Positions 34,151 to 45,769 are shown, numbered from the stretch's first letter. The stretch: 64,000 bases of DNA from Astropecten irregularis (GCA_963971285.1 OZ020244.1:27342001-27406000), one strand, 5' to 3'. The notes: generated from the sequence alone by a model not told the origin. Numbers and translations are program-made.

Positions 34151-34299
34151 GGGGCCGATTTCACTAACGCTTTGCAATCATCGCTAAAGCCCAAATCCAT
34201 CGCTAAACGGAAAATTGATCGCTACTTTGTGTAGGAATTTTACGTTTAGCGATGGATTTGGGCCTAGCGATGATCGCAAAACATTAGTGAAATCGGCCT
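34151..34299. mobile_element. Long-hairpin MITE-like element
   Basis: The left arm GGGGCCGATTTCACTAACGC, TTTGCAATCATCGCTAAAGC, CCAAATCCATCGCTAAAC pairs with the right arm GTTTAGCGATGGATTTGGGC, GATGATCGCAAAACATTAGT, GAAATCGGCC. Arms of about 57 bp flank a loop of about 34 bp. Confidence 0.85.
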
Positions 34300-35382
34300 C
34301 TGAACTGAATTACGTAATGCATTACCAACTCTTATAGCCCTGCTTTGGCCACCAGTCCTGGAGTTGCTGATTTCGTATGAATGGAGATTTGTGGAGTTTG
34401 TGGTTGGGTACTCAAACCCCTACTGTATCTTTACTTGTTTACTTTCCTTGTACAGCACCGCTCTGATCTTGCCCTTTGCTATTGTTATTATTATTAATGA
34501 GACCACCACTGGATGATGTTTGTCGGTGATGGTCCATTCCAGGTTTGATTCATATTCATACAACACAGTGCCATCCGTTTCAGTCCGATCATGGGGGAAG
34601 GAAAAGAAACTTCCTCCGTTGGTCCGATTTAAAGTCTTGAACAATCTTCCTCCCCTCCTTAGCTTCCTAAGCCCCGCCCCCTCCTGATCCCTTCCTCCCA
34701 TCAACACCACACCGTGATGACACCACATGCTGGATTGCTATTTGTTTTGGCTTTTTTTTCCGCCCCGCCAAATTATCACCCTCCGATGACTTCCTTGGGG
34801 GAAAAAGAGATCTAGGAGGACTCTAGACGCATAAAAATAAAAGAGCAAGGAGTAGGTGATCCGGCATGCAAGCGGTTGAACCCTTGAGGGACGTTGCGTG
34901 CAGCTCTGCTTGGTGTTGCTTTAGGACGGCATCACGTGACCGGGTGTGAAATGCTACTGTGTTGTTACAGTTGTTTGTGTTGTCACCTAAGCTCCGTCCT
35001 TCGGGGATTTCCATCAGGCTCTGGAATCCGCAGCAGCTTGGGGTTAAAGGAGAGAACGTAGCTGCTGATTCTTCGCTGGAGTATACAGCGAGATTGTCAA
35101 AGCAAGTTATTCTGCCCAACTTTATGTCCATGGATGAAGCAGCCTCACTCTAGAAACAAAAGAGGAACAATGCCACCTCCGAATTCTAAAAATTCATTTT
35201 TTGAAATTCAGAGATTATTACGATATTTGTTTTTCGAATGTTGGTATTTATTCTCTTCATTTATTCTTGTGTTATTTGTGGACTAGATTATCACTTGCTG
35301 TTTGAATCTTATTCAAGTTATGTTAAGTTCAAGGTATCATAAGTGGTATACTTGCTGATTCCAATTAAACTTTTGTTATAAA

Positions 35383-35459
35383 AATTGGAATCTTTCAAGA
35401 ATGATTGATCAAGGAATATGTCAAAGTCACTTAACAGGTTACTTACATTACCATGGAAT
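35383..35459. repeat. Dispersed repeat, inverted relative to 6244-6329
   Basis: ATTGGAATCTTTCAAGAATG, ATTGATCAAGGAATATGTCA and AAGTCACTTAACAGGTTACT are the reverse complement of 6244-6329. Confidence 0.6.
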
Positions 35460-36260
35460 GGCCTTCTCAAACTTTCACAGCTAGGACGACAGACTTGATG
35501 TTGTCTTCTTGATATTTCCTCGCTGGATTCTACTTGGAATTTTTTTCCTTGGATTCAACTCGACCTGTTTCTCCTGCTATTTCCTCTTGTTCTAAATGTC
35601 GCGCTTTCCCTCTTACAAAATGTTGTTTGGTTTCGCTTCTGTGTGTTTTGTGAAGCAGAATCAAGCCACAGCCACATAAATGAGTATACCGCTTCTGTCT
35701 ACACATGAGTCTATGGCAAGCGGCTGTAGCCAATTCTCATAGACTTGTGTGTTATTCCAAGCTGTAGCCAAGTAATTCATCACATGCATCAAGTGTGTGT
35801 GTGCATCTTTAAGGAAGCTTTCTCCACAAGGGTCATGTATGGTCACAGCCATCTCTCTCACCAAAAGTGCAAAAACATTTTTCCCGGGCATATTTGTCTC
35901 GCATCTTTTCTTTTTTGTCAGCGGAACGAAGGTGGAGAAAGAATCTCAAGTATCGATTGTCATGTTTGTGTTGGCATCCTGCAAGGGAATGTAGAGAAAT
36001 GGTTTTAGGGCTTTGAAATGTCCTCCCCTCCCCTCCCCTCTCTACAACCAGACATTGAGGCTTGCCCTCGGGTTGTATAGGCACTGGATTGGAAATATGT
36101 GCTTGCGTGCACTTTTCACGTCATTCCCTGCCAAGTGTGGGACGGTCACTTTGTCTGGAAACAAGGAAGGGGTTTTTCTTGGGTTGGATTTGATTTGTTC
36201 AGCAAAAGGATGGTATCAGGAGGGAAAATGTCTTGATGAAACTGGCAATACGCCCATGAT

Positions 36261-36436
36261 CTTTTAAAAGATTAAAAATAACGGACTTAAGAAATACTGT
36301 TGATGTTTTTCACCGTTTTCTCAAAAAGTGGGCACCGTATGGGACTGAAATTTTCACAGATGACTTATCTGTCTTGGTGGTTTTGCCCATGAATCTGTAT
36401 TTCTTTGATAAATACCAAAGTATGATATTACCTTTA
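36261..36436 (+). mobile_element. AAAGGTAC-family element, right half only
   Basis: It starts at the central palindrome CTTTTAAAAGATTAAAAATA, continues TTTCTCAAAAAGTGGGCACC, and ends CCAAAGTATGATATTACCTT. The left half is absent. Confidence 0.75.
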
Positions 36437-36974
36437 AAGGGGCAACGTGCGACTTGTTTGTCCAAACTTCTGAATGTGATGTCACGAGCGCAGAGCCCTA
36501 CTGAGGGGTTTTCATTTGGACATTGGTCACATAGCCAAACACTGCTGGGCACCACCAAAGGAAAACCCAAAGGAAAAATGGTTGTCACAGATTTTTCCTG
36601 TGGATGGGTAGCGATCGTCTTCTGGGCCTGAATATTTGTTCTTTGGAGGAGATTTTATTCTTCTCGCTGTCTTCTTTTCTTCCTCCTTTTCATGTCGGAC
36701 GTAGAAATAGCTCTATAGTTCTTGAATTGCCCCATACAATCTGGCTCCCTTGTGGTATATTACCCCTCTTGGCCTTGACATAAAAAAAATAATTTTCTTT
36801 ATTTCACACCTGAACAAAGAAAGTACTACCTTATTTTATGTGGAGAAGACATCTTATCAACCATCTTATTATCAGGCTTAATATCTTTATAAGAAATTGG
36901 TCAATTTTGAATTATTTGGCTTTGGCTTAACACATAGTCCTATGGGAAAAAGGACATAGCCGCTGCTCATAGAC

Positions 36975-38100
36975 GCGAGTAAAGTCAGAGCCAGTGCCCG
37001 TAGACACATGTGTGAAGTCAGAGCCACTGTCCATAGACACATGTGTCAAGTCAGAGCCCCTGTCCATAGACACATGGGTCAAGTCAGAGCCCCTGTCCAT
37101 AGACACATGTGTCAAGTAAGAGCCCCTGTCCATAGACACATGTGTCAAGTCAGAGCCCCTGTCCATAGACACATGTGTCAAGTCAGAGCCCCTGTCCATA
37201 GACACATGTGTCAAGTCAGAGCCCCTGTCCATAGACACATGGGCCAAGTCAGAGCCCCTGTCCATAGACACATGTGTCAAGTCAGAGCCCCTGTCCATAG
37301 ACACATGTGTCAAGTCAGAGCCCCTGTCCATAGACACATGGGTCAAGTCAGAGCCCCTGTCCATAGACACATGGGTCAAGTCAGAGCCCCTGTCCATAGA
37401 CACATGTGTCAAGTCAGAGCCCCTGTCCATAGACACATGTGTCAAGTCAGAGCCCCTGTCCATAGACACATGTGTCAAGTCAGAGCCCCTGTCCATAGAC
37501 ACATGTGTCAAGTCAGAGCCCCTGTCCATAGACACATGGGTCAAGTCAGAGCCCCTGTCCATAGACACATGTGTCAAGTCAGAGCCCCTGTCCATAGACA
37601 CATGTGTCAAGTCAGAGCCCCTGTCCATAGACACATGGGTCAAGTCAGAGCCCCTGTCCATAGACACATGTGTCAAGTCAGAGCCCCTGTCCATAGACAC
37701 ATGTGTCAAGTCAGAGCCCCTGTCCATAGACACATGTGTCAAGTCAGAGCCCCTGTCCATAGACACATGTGTCAAGTCAGAGCCCCTGTCCATAGACACA
37801 TGTGTCAAGTCAGAGCCCCTGTCCATAGACACATGTGTCAAGTCAGAGCCCCTGTCCATAGACACATGGGTCAAGTCAGAGCCCCTGTCCATAGACACAT
37901 GTGTCAAGTCAGAGCCCCTGTCCATAGACACATGTGTCAAGTCAGAGCCCCTGTCCATAGACACATGTGTCAAGTCAGAGCCCCTGTCCATAGACACATG
38001 GGTCAAGTCAGAGCCCCTGTCCATAGACACATGTGTGAAGTCAGAGCCACTGCCCATAGACACATGTGCGTCAAGTCAGAGCCACTGTCCATAGATACAT
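36975..38100. repeat. 33-bp satellite, 32 aligned units plus degenerate ends
   Basis: The consensus unit reads ATGTGTCAAGTCAGAGCC then CCTGTCCATAGACAC. Counting from 37008, units start every 33 bases up to unit 32 at 38031. The first and last units are diverged (GTGAAG and GCCACT for GTCAAG and GCCCCT), as usual for array edges. Internal units are almost identical except for one biallelic site, ATGTGTC against ATGGGTC; units 3, 8, 11, 12, 17, 20, 27 and 31 carry G. Because 33 is divisible by three, frames of 376 codons (+) and 378 codons (-) stay open. No start context, promoter or codon-level constraint supports either as a protein. Confidence 0.95.
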
Positions 38101-39751
38101 GCATAAATTCAAGCCGCAGCCAAACAATTCAGATGTGACTTGACCACAAGAGTCTTAAACACAACACAGCACATGAAAGTTCATCAACTGTATGGTTACC
38201 CAGAGGTCTTCATATCATAACAACTTGGTCACCTTGCTTCCTAATTCCTCTGCCAATCCTCCCCCTATCCCTCCCCCTCATGCCTCCACAGAAATCCCCA
38301 CCAGGGTGTGATGTTTACAGACCAGTGTTTTTTGCACTGTAAACACAATTCAAGTTCCGCTAGTACTGTAAAGTTGGCCCCTAGAGCGGAGATTTAAAAG
38401 TACAGGAAGTTGTGGCTGAAGTATTAGCAGCTTGGTTATGTACTGTGAAAATGTACCTGAAATTGAAATATGTTCATAATTGATAGCATTTTCTGTCTAC
38501 TATAAAAGTTTGGACAGTAAGAAGTGCTTTTGATATAAGGTTAGTACAACATAAGGGCAACCTTCAAATGTCTCCCTAAGTACCATGGGCGCCCTAACCT
38601 TCGCTGACATAATTATGAAAACTAGTCTCCCTATGTGTTAATAGGCATTAGGCAAGAATGTCAGATATGCATGCACATGCGCAGATTCCACTTTAATCTT
38701 TCAGGTAATATAGCTGAAGGTCAGGATTGTTGCTTTTGACATAAAATTCTTCTTTCTGGCAGCTTTTGAAATTCCAAAATTGTGTTCAGACTAGGCTGTT
38801 TCACTCTGTTTATCTTGTGCCAACACAGTGTTTTACAAGCAGGATCACCTCTCTGTCTGTTGTTTGTATTTTCACTGCTGTTAGTGTCCAGTAAAATATT
38901 TTCTTATATTAGGTTGGTCCCAGGAATTGTGACTCACTGTGGCATGGTATGGCCAAATTGTACATCAGTAGTAGTAGGACTAAGGGCCAGAGAAGCAGGC
39001 AAGCAGGCTTCCACAGCCTGTATCTTCGGAGCGCTAGCCCCCTCTAATTGGCCCACTGCTGAGACCTGAATTGGTCCAGTTGGCACCCTTGTCTGGTCCA
39101 ATTGACCAAGGTGTAAACTGATACTGTCAAACATGTCCCTAGTGTGTGCGTTCCCTACCAAACTCCACTTCCCGGTTGTTGTCAAGTGGAACGGCTTTCC
39201 TTGTAAAAAGGAAAGTATTTTTAAATTGGAGTCAATAGCCTCGATCTCTTGTCCGCGGGATGAAAACTAACACTAGACCTTAAAAGTGCAGTGGGATCTT
39301 TTTTCATTTTTGGTTATTAGCTTGCCCAACCGCCCTTACACGCTCCCAAACCTCATGGCTAATAAGCTATTCCTTGAATTTCTCTCACAGTAGCCAAAGC
39401 CGCAAGGATCCTTGGGGCTATTTCCTTCCCTGAACCCAGCCCCTGTCATCTCGCGGTCACTGTCTTCTGTCAGCTTAATCTTCCCGTTGTCATGAAACTT
39501 ATGGTGCAAATGAGATGATTTGAAACATGTTTTGAGATTCACTGAAAACATAATTTTAGAAACTACCTTAAATACATTTCTTTTTGAAGTTTAAGAAATG
39601 AAAATATTCCAGGAAGACACAAGTCATTGTATCATATGATATTGAAAGGACAAATCTTTTTCTTTTCAGTCCTGAAAAGAAAAATTCCCATCATACATTT
39701 ATAGTTTTTAAACTATGATCCTGTATAAATCAAAAATCTTAGCAATACATT

Positions 39752-39912
39752 TGATTAGGGACACCGCCAACATAGTGCTGGATAGCTCAGTTGGTAGACC
39801 AGTACAGTAGTCCGGTAGTCGCTGGTTCGAATTCTGCTCCAGTCAATTTTTCTTTGTTCATGTTTCAATGACTTCAAATAAATCCAGTCAGTGTCCCTTG
39901 GGATTGTTTGAT
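39752..39912 (+). mobile_element. tRNA-derived SINE
   Basis: Lead GGGACACCGCCAACATAG, A box TAGCTCAGTTGG (39783-39794), B box GGTTCGAATTC (from about 39824), and tail CAGTCAATTTTTCTTTGTTC, TTTCAATGACTTCAAATAAA. Confidence 0.82.
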
Positions 39913-40071
39913 GATTGGCTACATTTTCCAGAGAAAAAGTTTAACAATCATTCGTTGGCAGAATTGGCAGATGCAGACTTTGCATATTATCTATTTCCCG
40001 ACCAAAATCATTTAATATTCATGATTTACTGCGGTACCCACCGCGATATTGGATTCGATTCACCCTGCAGA

Positions 40072-40255
40072 CCCCAGCTAGCTCAGTGGCCTAGCAGGTA
40101 AGGCATCTGCGCTAGTAAGCAGGAGGTCATGGGTTCGAATCCCACCTGAGCCAGTATGTGATTTTTTTCACGTGCTCTCACAAGCACTGAGTATACAGTG
40201 CTCATCCACGTCGGTGAAGGGCAAGCCTAATTTTCCTTAAGTGATATTGTCAGTC
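40072..40255 (+). mobile_element. Second tRNA-derived SINE type (tRNA-Thr-like)
   Basis: TAGCTCAGTGG, the anticodon-like arm CTGCGCTAGTAAGCAG, and GGGTTCGAATCCCACC resemble tRNA-Thr(AGT). There is an insertion in the D-loop, an eight-base anticodon loop and a poor acceptor stem, so it is not a working tRNA. The tail ACTGAGTATACAGTGCTCAT, GTCGGTGAAGGGCAAG recurs near 5392-5440 (GAGTATGCAGTGCTCATC, GTTGGTGAAGGGAACG), which marks a dispersed family. Confidence 0.65.
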
Positions 40256-40487
40256 AAAAATGTGAAAATAAACACCCATTGAAAAGCCCAACCTCCAGAA
40301 ATCACAACAAAAAGATCATTATTATGAACTGTTGACCATATCTCTGAATGGGGCTTCAGTAAGTTTGTGCAAATTTCACTGGCTCGAACTTGTCAGTCCG
40401 ACCTTCCACTTTCCAGTTTCGATCCTGCTTCAATCCACCTAACTCCTGTTTCCACAACAGCACATGGTGATCCATGAAGATGTGGAC

Positions 40488-40512
40488 TTTAATAATAATA
40501 ATAATAATAATT
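40488..40512. repeat. AAT trinucleotide microsatellite
   Basis: About seven AAT units, followed by TTTATTTTTTAAAGCGCTTT. Confidence 0.85.
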
Positions 40513-40914
40513 TATTTTTTAAAGCGCTTTACATTAAAATCTCAAAACGCTTTACAATTAAAAACATTTAAAACACTACTAAAATTACAAATCTACAAAC
40601 TACTTTACCACATGAATTACAATTATTATTATTACTTTACCCAAACAGAATCTCAGGACATATTGTATCTACTGCTGACAGCATTGGTACATTGGATTTT
40701 AAGAATGCTAGAAAGATTTGTCCTAGATTGAGAGCCACTTGATCAGATTTCTTTGTCCTCCCGCCCCGTCCTCAGGGAGAGCTTGGTAAATTGGCAGGGC
40801 GCTGAGACCAAATTTATCCAGTTGCTGAAACTCATTTCCAATCCCCGGCCCTGATAGCCAACTGTTTATGTTGCAGTTAAATTTGACTGGACTGGGCCGC
40901 ACAGGCGGGCTATA

Positions 40915-41900
40915 TAAATATGAGCTTGGTGGAAATACAAACTATGGTATGATATGAGGTGGATATGAATAAGCTAAGTATAATATTACCATGGTTATAA
41001 TATAAGCTTGTTTGGGTTTAATATGCATGTGTGTGTTATGATGTGAGCTTGGTATGACATGAGCTAGGTATGCAATGGACTCTTGTAAAATACAAACTAG
41101 GTATAATATGAGCATAGTATACTACAAACGAGGTATTGTATGACACAGCTATAAATAAGCTAGGTAGAATATTACCTTGGTATAATATGAGCATGGTATA
41201 CTACAATCTAGGTATAATAATATGAGTATGATATAATACAAACTAGGTATAATATGAGCATCGTATACTACAAACGAGGTATAATATGACACAGCTATAA
41301 ATAAGGTAGGTATAATATTACCCAGGTACAATATGAACTTGGTACAATACGAGCATCGTATACTACAAACGAGGTATAATATGACACAGCTATAAATAAG
41401 GTTGGTATAATATTACCCAGGTACAATATGAGCTTGGTATAATATGAGCATGGTATACTACAATCTAGGTATAATAATATGAGTATGATATAATACAAAC
41501 TAGGTATAATATGAGCATCGTATACTACAAACGAGGTATTGTATGACACAGCTATAAATAAGCTAGGTAGAATATTACCTTGGTATAATATGAGCATGGT
41601 ATACTACAATCTAGGTATAATAATATGAGTATGATATAATACAAACTAGGTATAATATGAGCATCGTATACTACAAACGAGGTATAATATGACACAGCTA
41701 TAAATAAGGTAGGTATAATATTACCCAGGTACAATATGAGCTTGGTATAATATGAGCATGGTATACTACAATCTAGGTATAATATGAGTATGATATAATA
41801 CAACGGTATAATATGGCATATAAGCTAAGTATAATATTAACTAGGTATAATATTACATCTAGCTTGGTATAATATTAGCTTTGTACTGTATAATGTAGGT
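40915..41900. repeat. AT-rich higher-order tandem repeat
   Basis: Short words such as GGTATAATATGAGC, GGTATACTACAA and CTAGGTATAATA recur every 15-25 bases. Larger blocks repeat: the stretch from GCTATAAATAAGCTAGGTAG at about 41150 returns at about 41553, a period near 403 bp. An inner block (CGAGGTATAATATGACACAG to ACCCAGGTACAATATGA) is duplicated within it. Edges are irregular on both sides. Open - strand frames repeat the same peptides and are artefacts. Confidence 0.88.
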
Positions 41901-43042
41901 AAGTTAGGTCATGTAGGTGTAGGTTAGTCTGGTAGGTATAATGTGACATTGATAAATTTAAGATTGGTATAATATTACCTATAGGCATAATAATCAGCAT
42001 GGTATTATGTGAACTACCTGAGCAAATGTGTAAGATAATGGTGTTACATAATAAACAAATTGTGACATTTCATGTCTTATTCAATCTTCCTCTTTCCTTT
42101 CATACTGCTGTCCAGTGTCCATTGTCCACCCAAGGACTTATCAGGACAAGGTCATTGGATCAGTAGTTGTGACCATTTGATTGCAATCTTGCAAGTAGCA
42201 ACCTTCACCTCTTCTGAGTGGTATTCCCATGGAGGACTATTTCTTCCTCCATGGTATTCCTAAGACTCTCAGCCATTGAGAAATTATCTCATAGTTGCGA
42301 AATCTTTAAAAAAAAAAGTGTCATCGTGTGAAAAGACACCAATGCGTAAGAGTGGCCGATGCCCTGGTGAATCCTTGAGAGATTTTGACCGAGGTCCAGA
42401 CCCATGAGAGAATTTCTCAATGGTTGAGTGTTTTTCTAGTGTCGTGTGAAAAGTCTTCTACATAAAACTGATCTACTTTAGTTTATGCCAATAACTGAAC
42501 CCCTAAACACCGTTTCTTTAATCTGGATACTTTTTGCTCGAAATTAGGAGGGCCTGGCGCGTTGGCAGGATTTTTCTCAAAGTAAATGACAAGAACATGC
42601 AAGTAAAGATACACATGTACTTGGATGAGAGTCTTTAGGCCCTAGTTGTTGTTGATTCTAGATAACAGAGTTGTTGGTAGGCCCTATGGGTACATTCAGA
42701 CAAGGTCTACGTTCAACCTTAATTAATTGAATTACCGGTAGATTGAGTTGAACCACCGCTAGGCCAAAACATCCTATCGTTCAGACAAGGAAGTTAGACC
42801 AACAAAGTCCGGAGCAGCGATGACGTAATTGGCCTAAGTTGAACCCCTTTGGTAATACGCTACATCTTGCTGGGTACCATGCACAATTTTGGAAGTTCCC
42901 ATTTATGACCTAAAACGGGAAATAAAGCTTGAATACATGGAGGTTATCAGTGGTTATTCCATTGAACAAGAAATAGATTCCTTCCTATGATGGTTGTACT
43001 GAAAAAAACTATGCCTATACACTACATGGGACTTAACTCACT

Positions 43043-43368
43043 TAAAGGTACAGTACAGGATTGTACCCAAAACAGAAATGTGCACAGATTTACGTATAAC
43101 TTTCAGATTGTGAAGATGGTGCTGGTAGAAACATACCATTAAAATATTTCCGCCTGTAATGGTGTATTTATCAAGAAATTAGTCAAACAAAGACTAAAAA
43201 CAGTTTTGATCTGGTGGTAAGATCAAAAATTGAGTCGGATTTTTGCTATTTTCTCGTGACTCAGATGTTCGATTGAGCTCAGATTTTCACAGGTTTATTA
43301 GTTCATGTACATTAGTTCAGACAAAGTGTGAGGGCTGTTTTGTGACCTATGATGTATTATACCTTTAA
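43043..43368 (+). mobile_element. AAAGGTAC-family element, divergent subtype
   Basis: The left half matches the family (AAACAGAAATGTGCACAGAT, CGCCTGTAATGGTGTATTTA). The right half differs (GGATTTTTGCTATTTTCTCG, TGTATTATACCTTTAA) and matches only 5040-5235. Two subfamilies therefore exist. Confidence 0.75.
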
Positions 43369-44612
43369 GTGATAGGCTTAACTGGTACATGTTTGTGACT
43401 CCATGGTGTTCAGTGTTCTTGGTCTTCTGCCAAAGCCCCACAAAATGACTGATAGAAGGTGTGCCATCAATTTACAGACTTGATGTTAAGTCTTCCGATT
43501 CTCCAGAATAGACACAGTACAAGACCTCACTGACAAAAAGAAACCCTGCCTGTGACCCTGTGGGGTCGGCTGGATGAAAGACACAAGGCAGAGCTAGTGT
43601 ATACCTGAATTGGGTAACTAGTTGACAATGATGATAGAGGTAAAACAATGACCAGTAGTTTGGAGGTGTAGGGTGTGTATCTTTGGGTAGGGCAGTGTCA
43701 AGTGTCATCACTTGTGATTTTAGTGGCCATAAACTTCCTGAGGAAAGTTAAAGAGTAATGTAGCCATGATTTGGTATGGTTGCTGGTGTGAATTCCTCTT
43801 AGGACATCTTAGTTATTAGGCATCATCGACTTGTGAACATCCCAGTCAGTCGCTGTGCATCTGTTTACCTCTGTTTACCTCTGTTTATTCTTCAGTAGCC
43901 ATATCTCCATGGTTGGGCAAATCTGTTCTTGTCTTTACTCTGATACTCTCAGTGTTCATTTTATTACCTCCCTTGAGACTGCCATCATATTTGGCACATC
44001 AGAAGTAGGACTGTAGGGTCAGGGTCAAGGCGAGAGTTGGGACAAGGGTTATGGTTATGGTCTGAGGTAAGGGTATAGTTTTTAAAGCAGTCAGGGTATG
44101 AGAACATGGGCTGGGCTGGCTGAACTAACATAGGGTTTGGGTTTGACTTTCTTTTATTTGCAAACACTGGCCCGTAGTGGGCATGGTCGGCCAAAGGTTG
44201 CAAATCATTTCGTTGCAGCGTGACCAACTTCAACGTTTTTGTAAATTGTCCATACCTGTAGTACCAGCATTGCTTGTGTTGTTTCCACTACATTCAGCAA
44301 TATCTTTTAATGTTTATAAAACGTTGTGTACAAATTGGGTAAAATGTGTGGCGTTTTTTTATGCCTGGCTTTGATGGCTCGCCATAGTTTCCGCCATGCT
44401 GGTTGGCAAAAACTCGGTCTGTGACGTTACAAAAGAAAGGTATATAGGCCTACCTATTCTAGAGACAGGCAATGGGAGAGTTTAGCCCTGTGATACCTCT
44501 TACCTACCACTGCTCTTCATATTCGGTGAACTCAATACTTAAAGCTAGTTACCCTCTCATCATCCAACAACTTTCCACTTAAAAAATCAGTAACCAGACT
44601 GCATTCCCACAA

Positions 44613-44973
44613 TAAGCCATTTGCGAGTTAAATATGAATAGTATCTGGTAGACAGGCTTCTTTCATTGCACATGAACATCCCAGTTTGGCTTTTTGAGAC
44701 TAAAGACTCTGTTGCAATATCACATGATTCGAGGCAAGCTTTTGCATAGTGATACCCATCTCTGGAATGGACTGGTTCCTTTGTGCCAATCTTATGAACA
44801 GTGCATTGGTGCAAGACATCTGCTACATGTGTATGTGACTAAGCAAAAGCTTGTCCCGAATCATGCGATATAGCAACAGAGTCTTTAGTCTGGGAAATTC
44901 ATACTGGTGTATTCATATGCAATGAAAGAAGTCTGTGTACCAGATACTATTCAGATTTAACTCACAAATGGCT
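44613..44973. mobile_element. Long palindromic (hairpin) element, copy 2
   Basis: Left end AAGCCATTTGCGAGTTAAAT then GAATAGTATCTGGTAGACAG. Right end GTACCAGATACTATTCAGAT then TTAACTCACAAATGGCTT. It is about 85-90% like 24139-24511 by eye. Confidence 0.82.
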
Positions 44974-45070
44974 TCTTCTCCTCATTGTTCTTTTTCTGGC
45001 CAACCAACACTGGAGCCGGAGTCCCTACAGCATCATGGCTTCTGATATGTAAACTTATTAAAAAATTATA

Positions 45071-45166
45071 GAAAAGTGAACAAAGAAAAATTGACTGGAG
45101 CGGGATTCGAACCGGCGACCTCCTGAATACCGTACAGGCGCTCTACCAACTGAGCCATCCAGCCCT
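45071..45166 (-). mobile_element. tRNA-derived SINE body, minus strand half of an inverted pair
   Basis: Read on the - strand: AGGGCTGGATGGCTCAGTTG, AGCGCCTGTACGGTATTCAG, GAGGTCGCCGGTTCGAATCC, CGCTCCAGTCAATTTTTC, GTTCACTTTTC. It lacks the upstream head. Confidence 0.85.
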
Positions 45167-45355
45167 GCCAAACGAACAAGGATAGTTGACTATTGGGGTC
45201 ACCACCAACGTAGGGCTGGATGGCTCAGTAGTTGGTAGAACGCCTGTACGGTATTCAGGAGGTCGCCGGTTCGAATCCCGCTCCAGTCAATTTTTCTTTG
45301 TTCACTTTTCAATGACTTAAAAAAATACTCAGTCAGTTTCCCTTGTGGTTATTTC
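45167..45355 (+). mobile_element. tRNA-derived SINE, plus strand half of an inverted pair
   Basis: The head GCCAAACGAACAAGGATAGT abuts the minus copy. The body starts near 45213 with a 3-base insertion in the A box (GGCTCAGTAGTTGG), the B box is GGTTCGAATCC at about 45268, and the tail is CAATTTTTCTTTGTTCAC. Bodies of the two copies are nearly identical in inverse orientation. Confidence 0.88.
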
Positions 45356-45769
45356 ACGAACTTATTAAAAAAATGTATACTACTCTTGAAGGTACGCTGA
45401 TTTGATTTGATGTGTTGATGTCTGTCCCGTGAAAACAGGATGTATGTTTCGTGGAAATGCTGGCACGGAAACACATTAATAATAAAGACTGGCAGTGTGA
45501 TTTACCGTTATGGGTTCACATTGTTGATTTATGTGCTGAACATCCTCATAAATATTCGCAAGTGTTTTACCGGTAATTGTTTACCAATGATTCTAGTTCT
45601 TTGGGAGTTGCTCGTCTGAGGTTGAGTATGAAAAACCGGTTTCCTCAATAAAATGCCACTTTGCCAACTTAGATTGTTAATGCCACGTGACCAGTGACAT
45701 CCAGTTTGCCGGACTGTCAGATGTTTGGACATTATCACCATCCTATTACCTATACAGGGTGAATCATAT

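Noticed and set aside
37008-38063. CRISPR-like direct repeats
   Set aside because: The units are head-to-tail with no variable spacers, in an animal genome. It is a satellite.
36927-38138. Two overlapping open frames of 376 (+) and 378 (-) codons, the longest in the window, reading as 11-residue repeat proteins
   Set aside because: The 33-bp satellite unit is a multiple of three and contains no stop codon in these frames, so openness is automatic. Nothing outside the array continues a protein, and the G/T site changes an amino acid in the + frame without sign of constraint.
40072-40154. tRNA-Thr(AGT) gene
   Set aside because: The D-loop has an insertion, the anticodon loop has eight bases, and the acceptor and T stems are mismatched.
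44466-44490. Fourth copy of the AATGGGAGAC palindromic element
   Set aside because: Only AATGGGAGA matches. No second arm is found.
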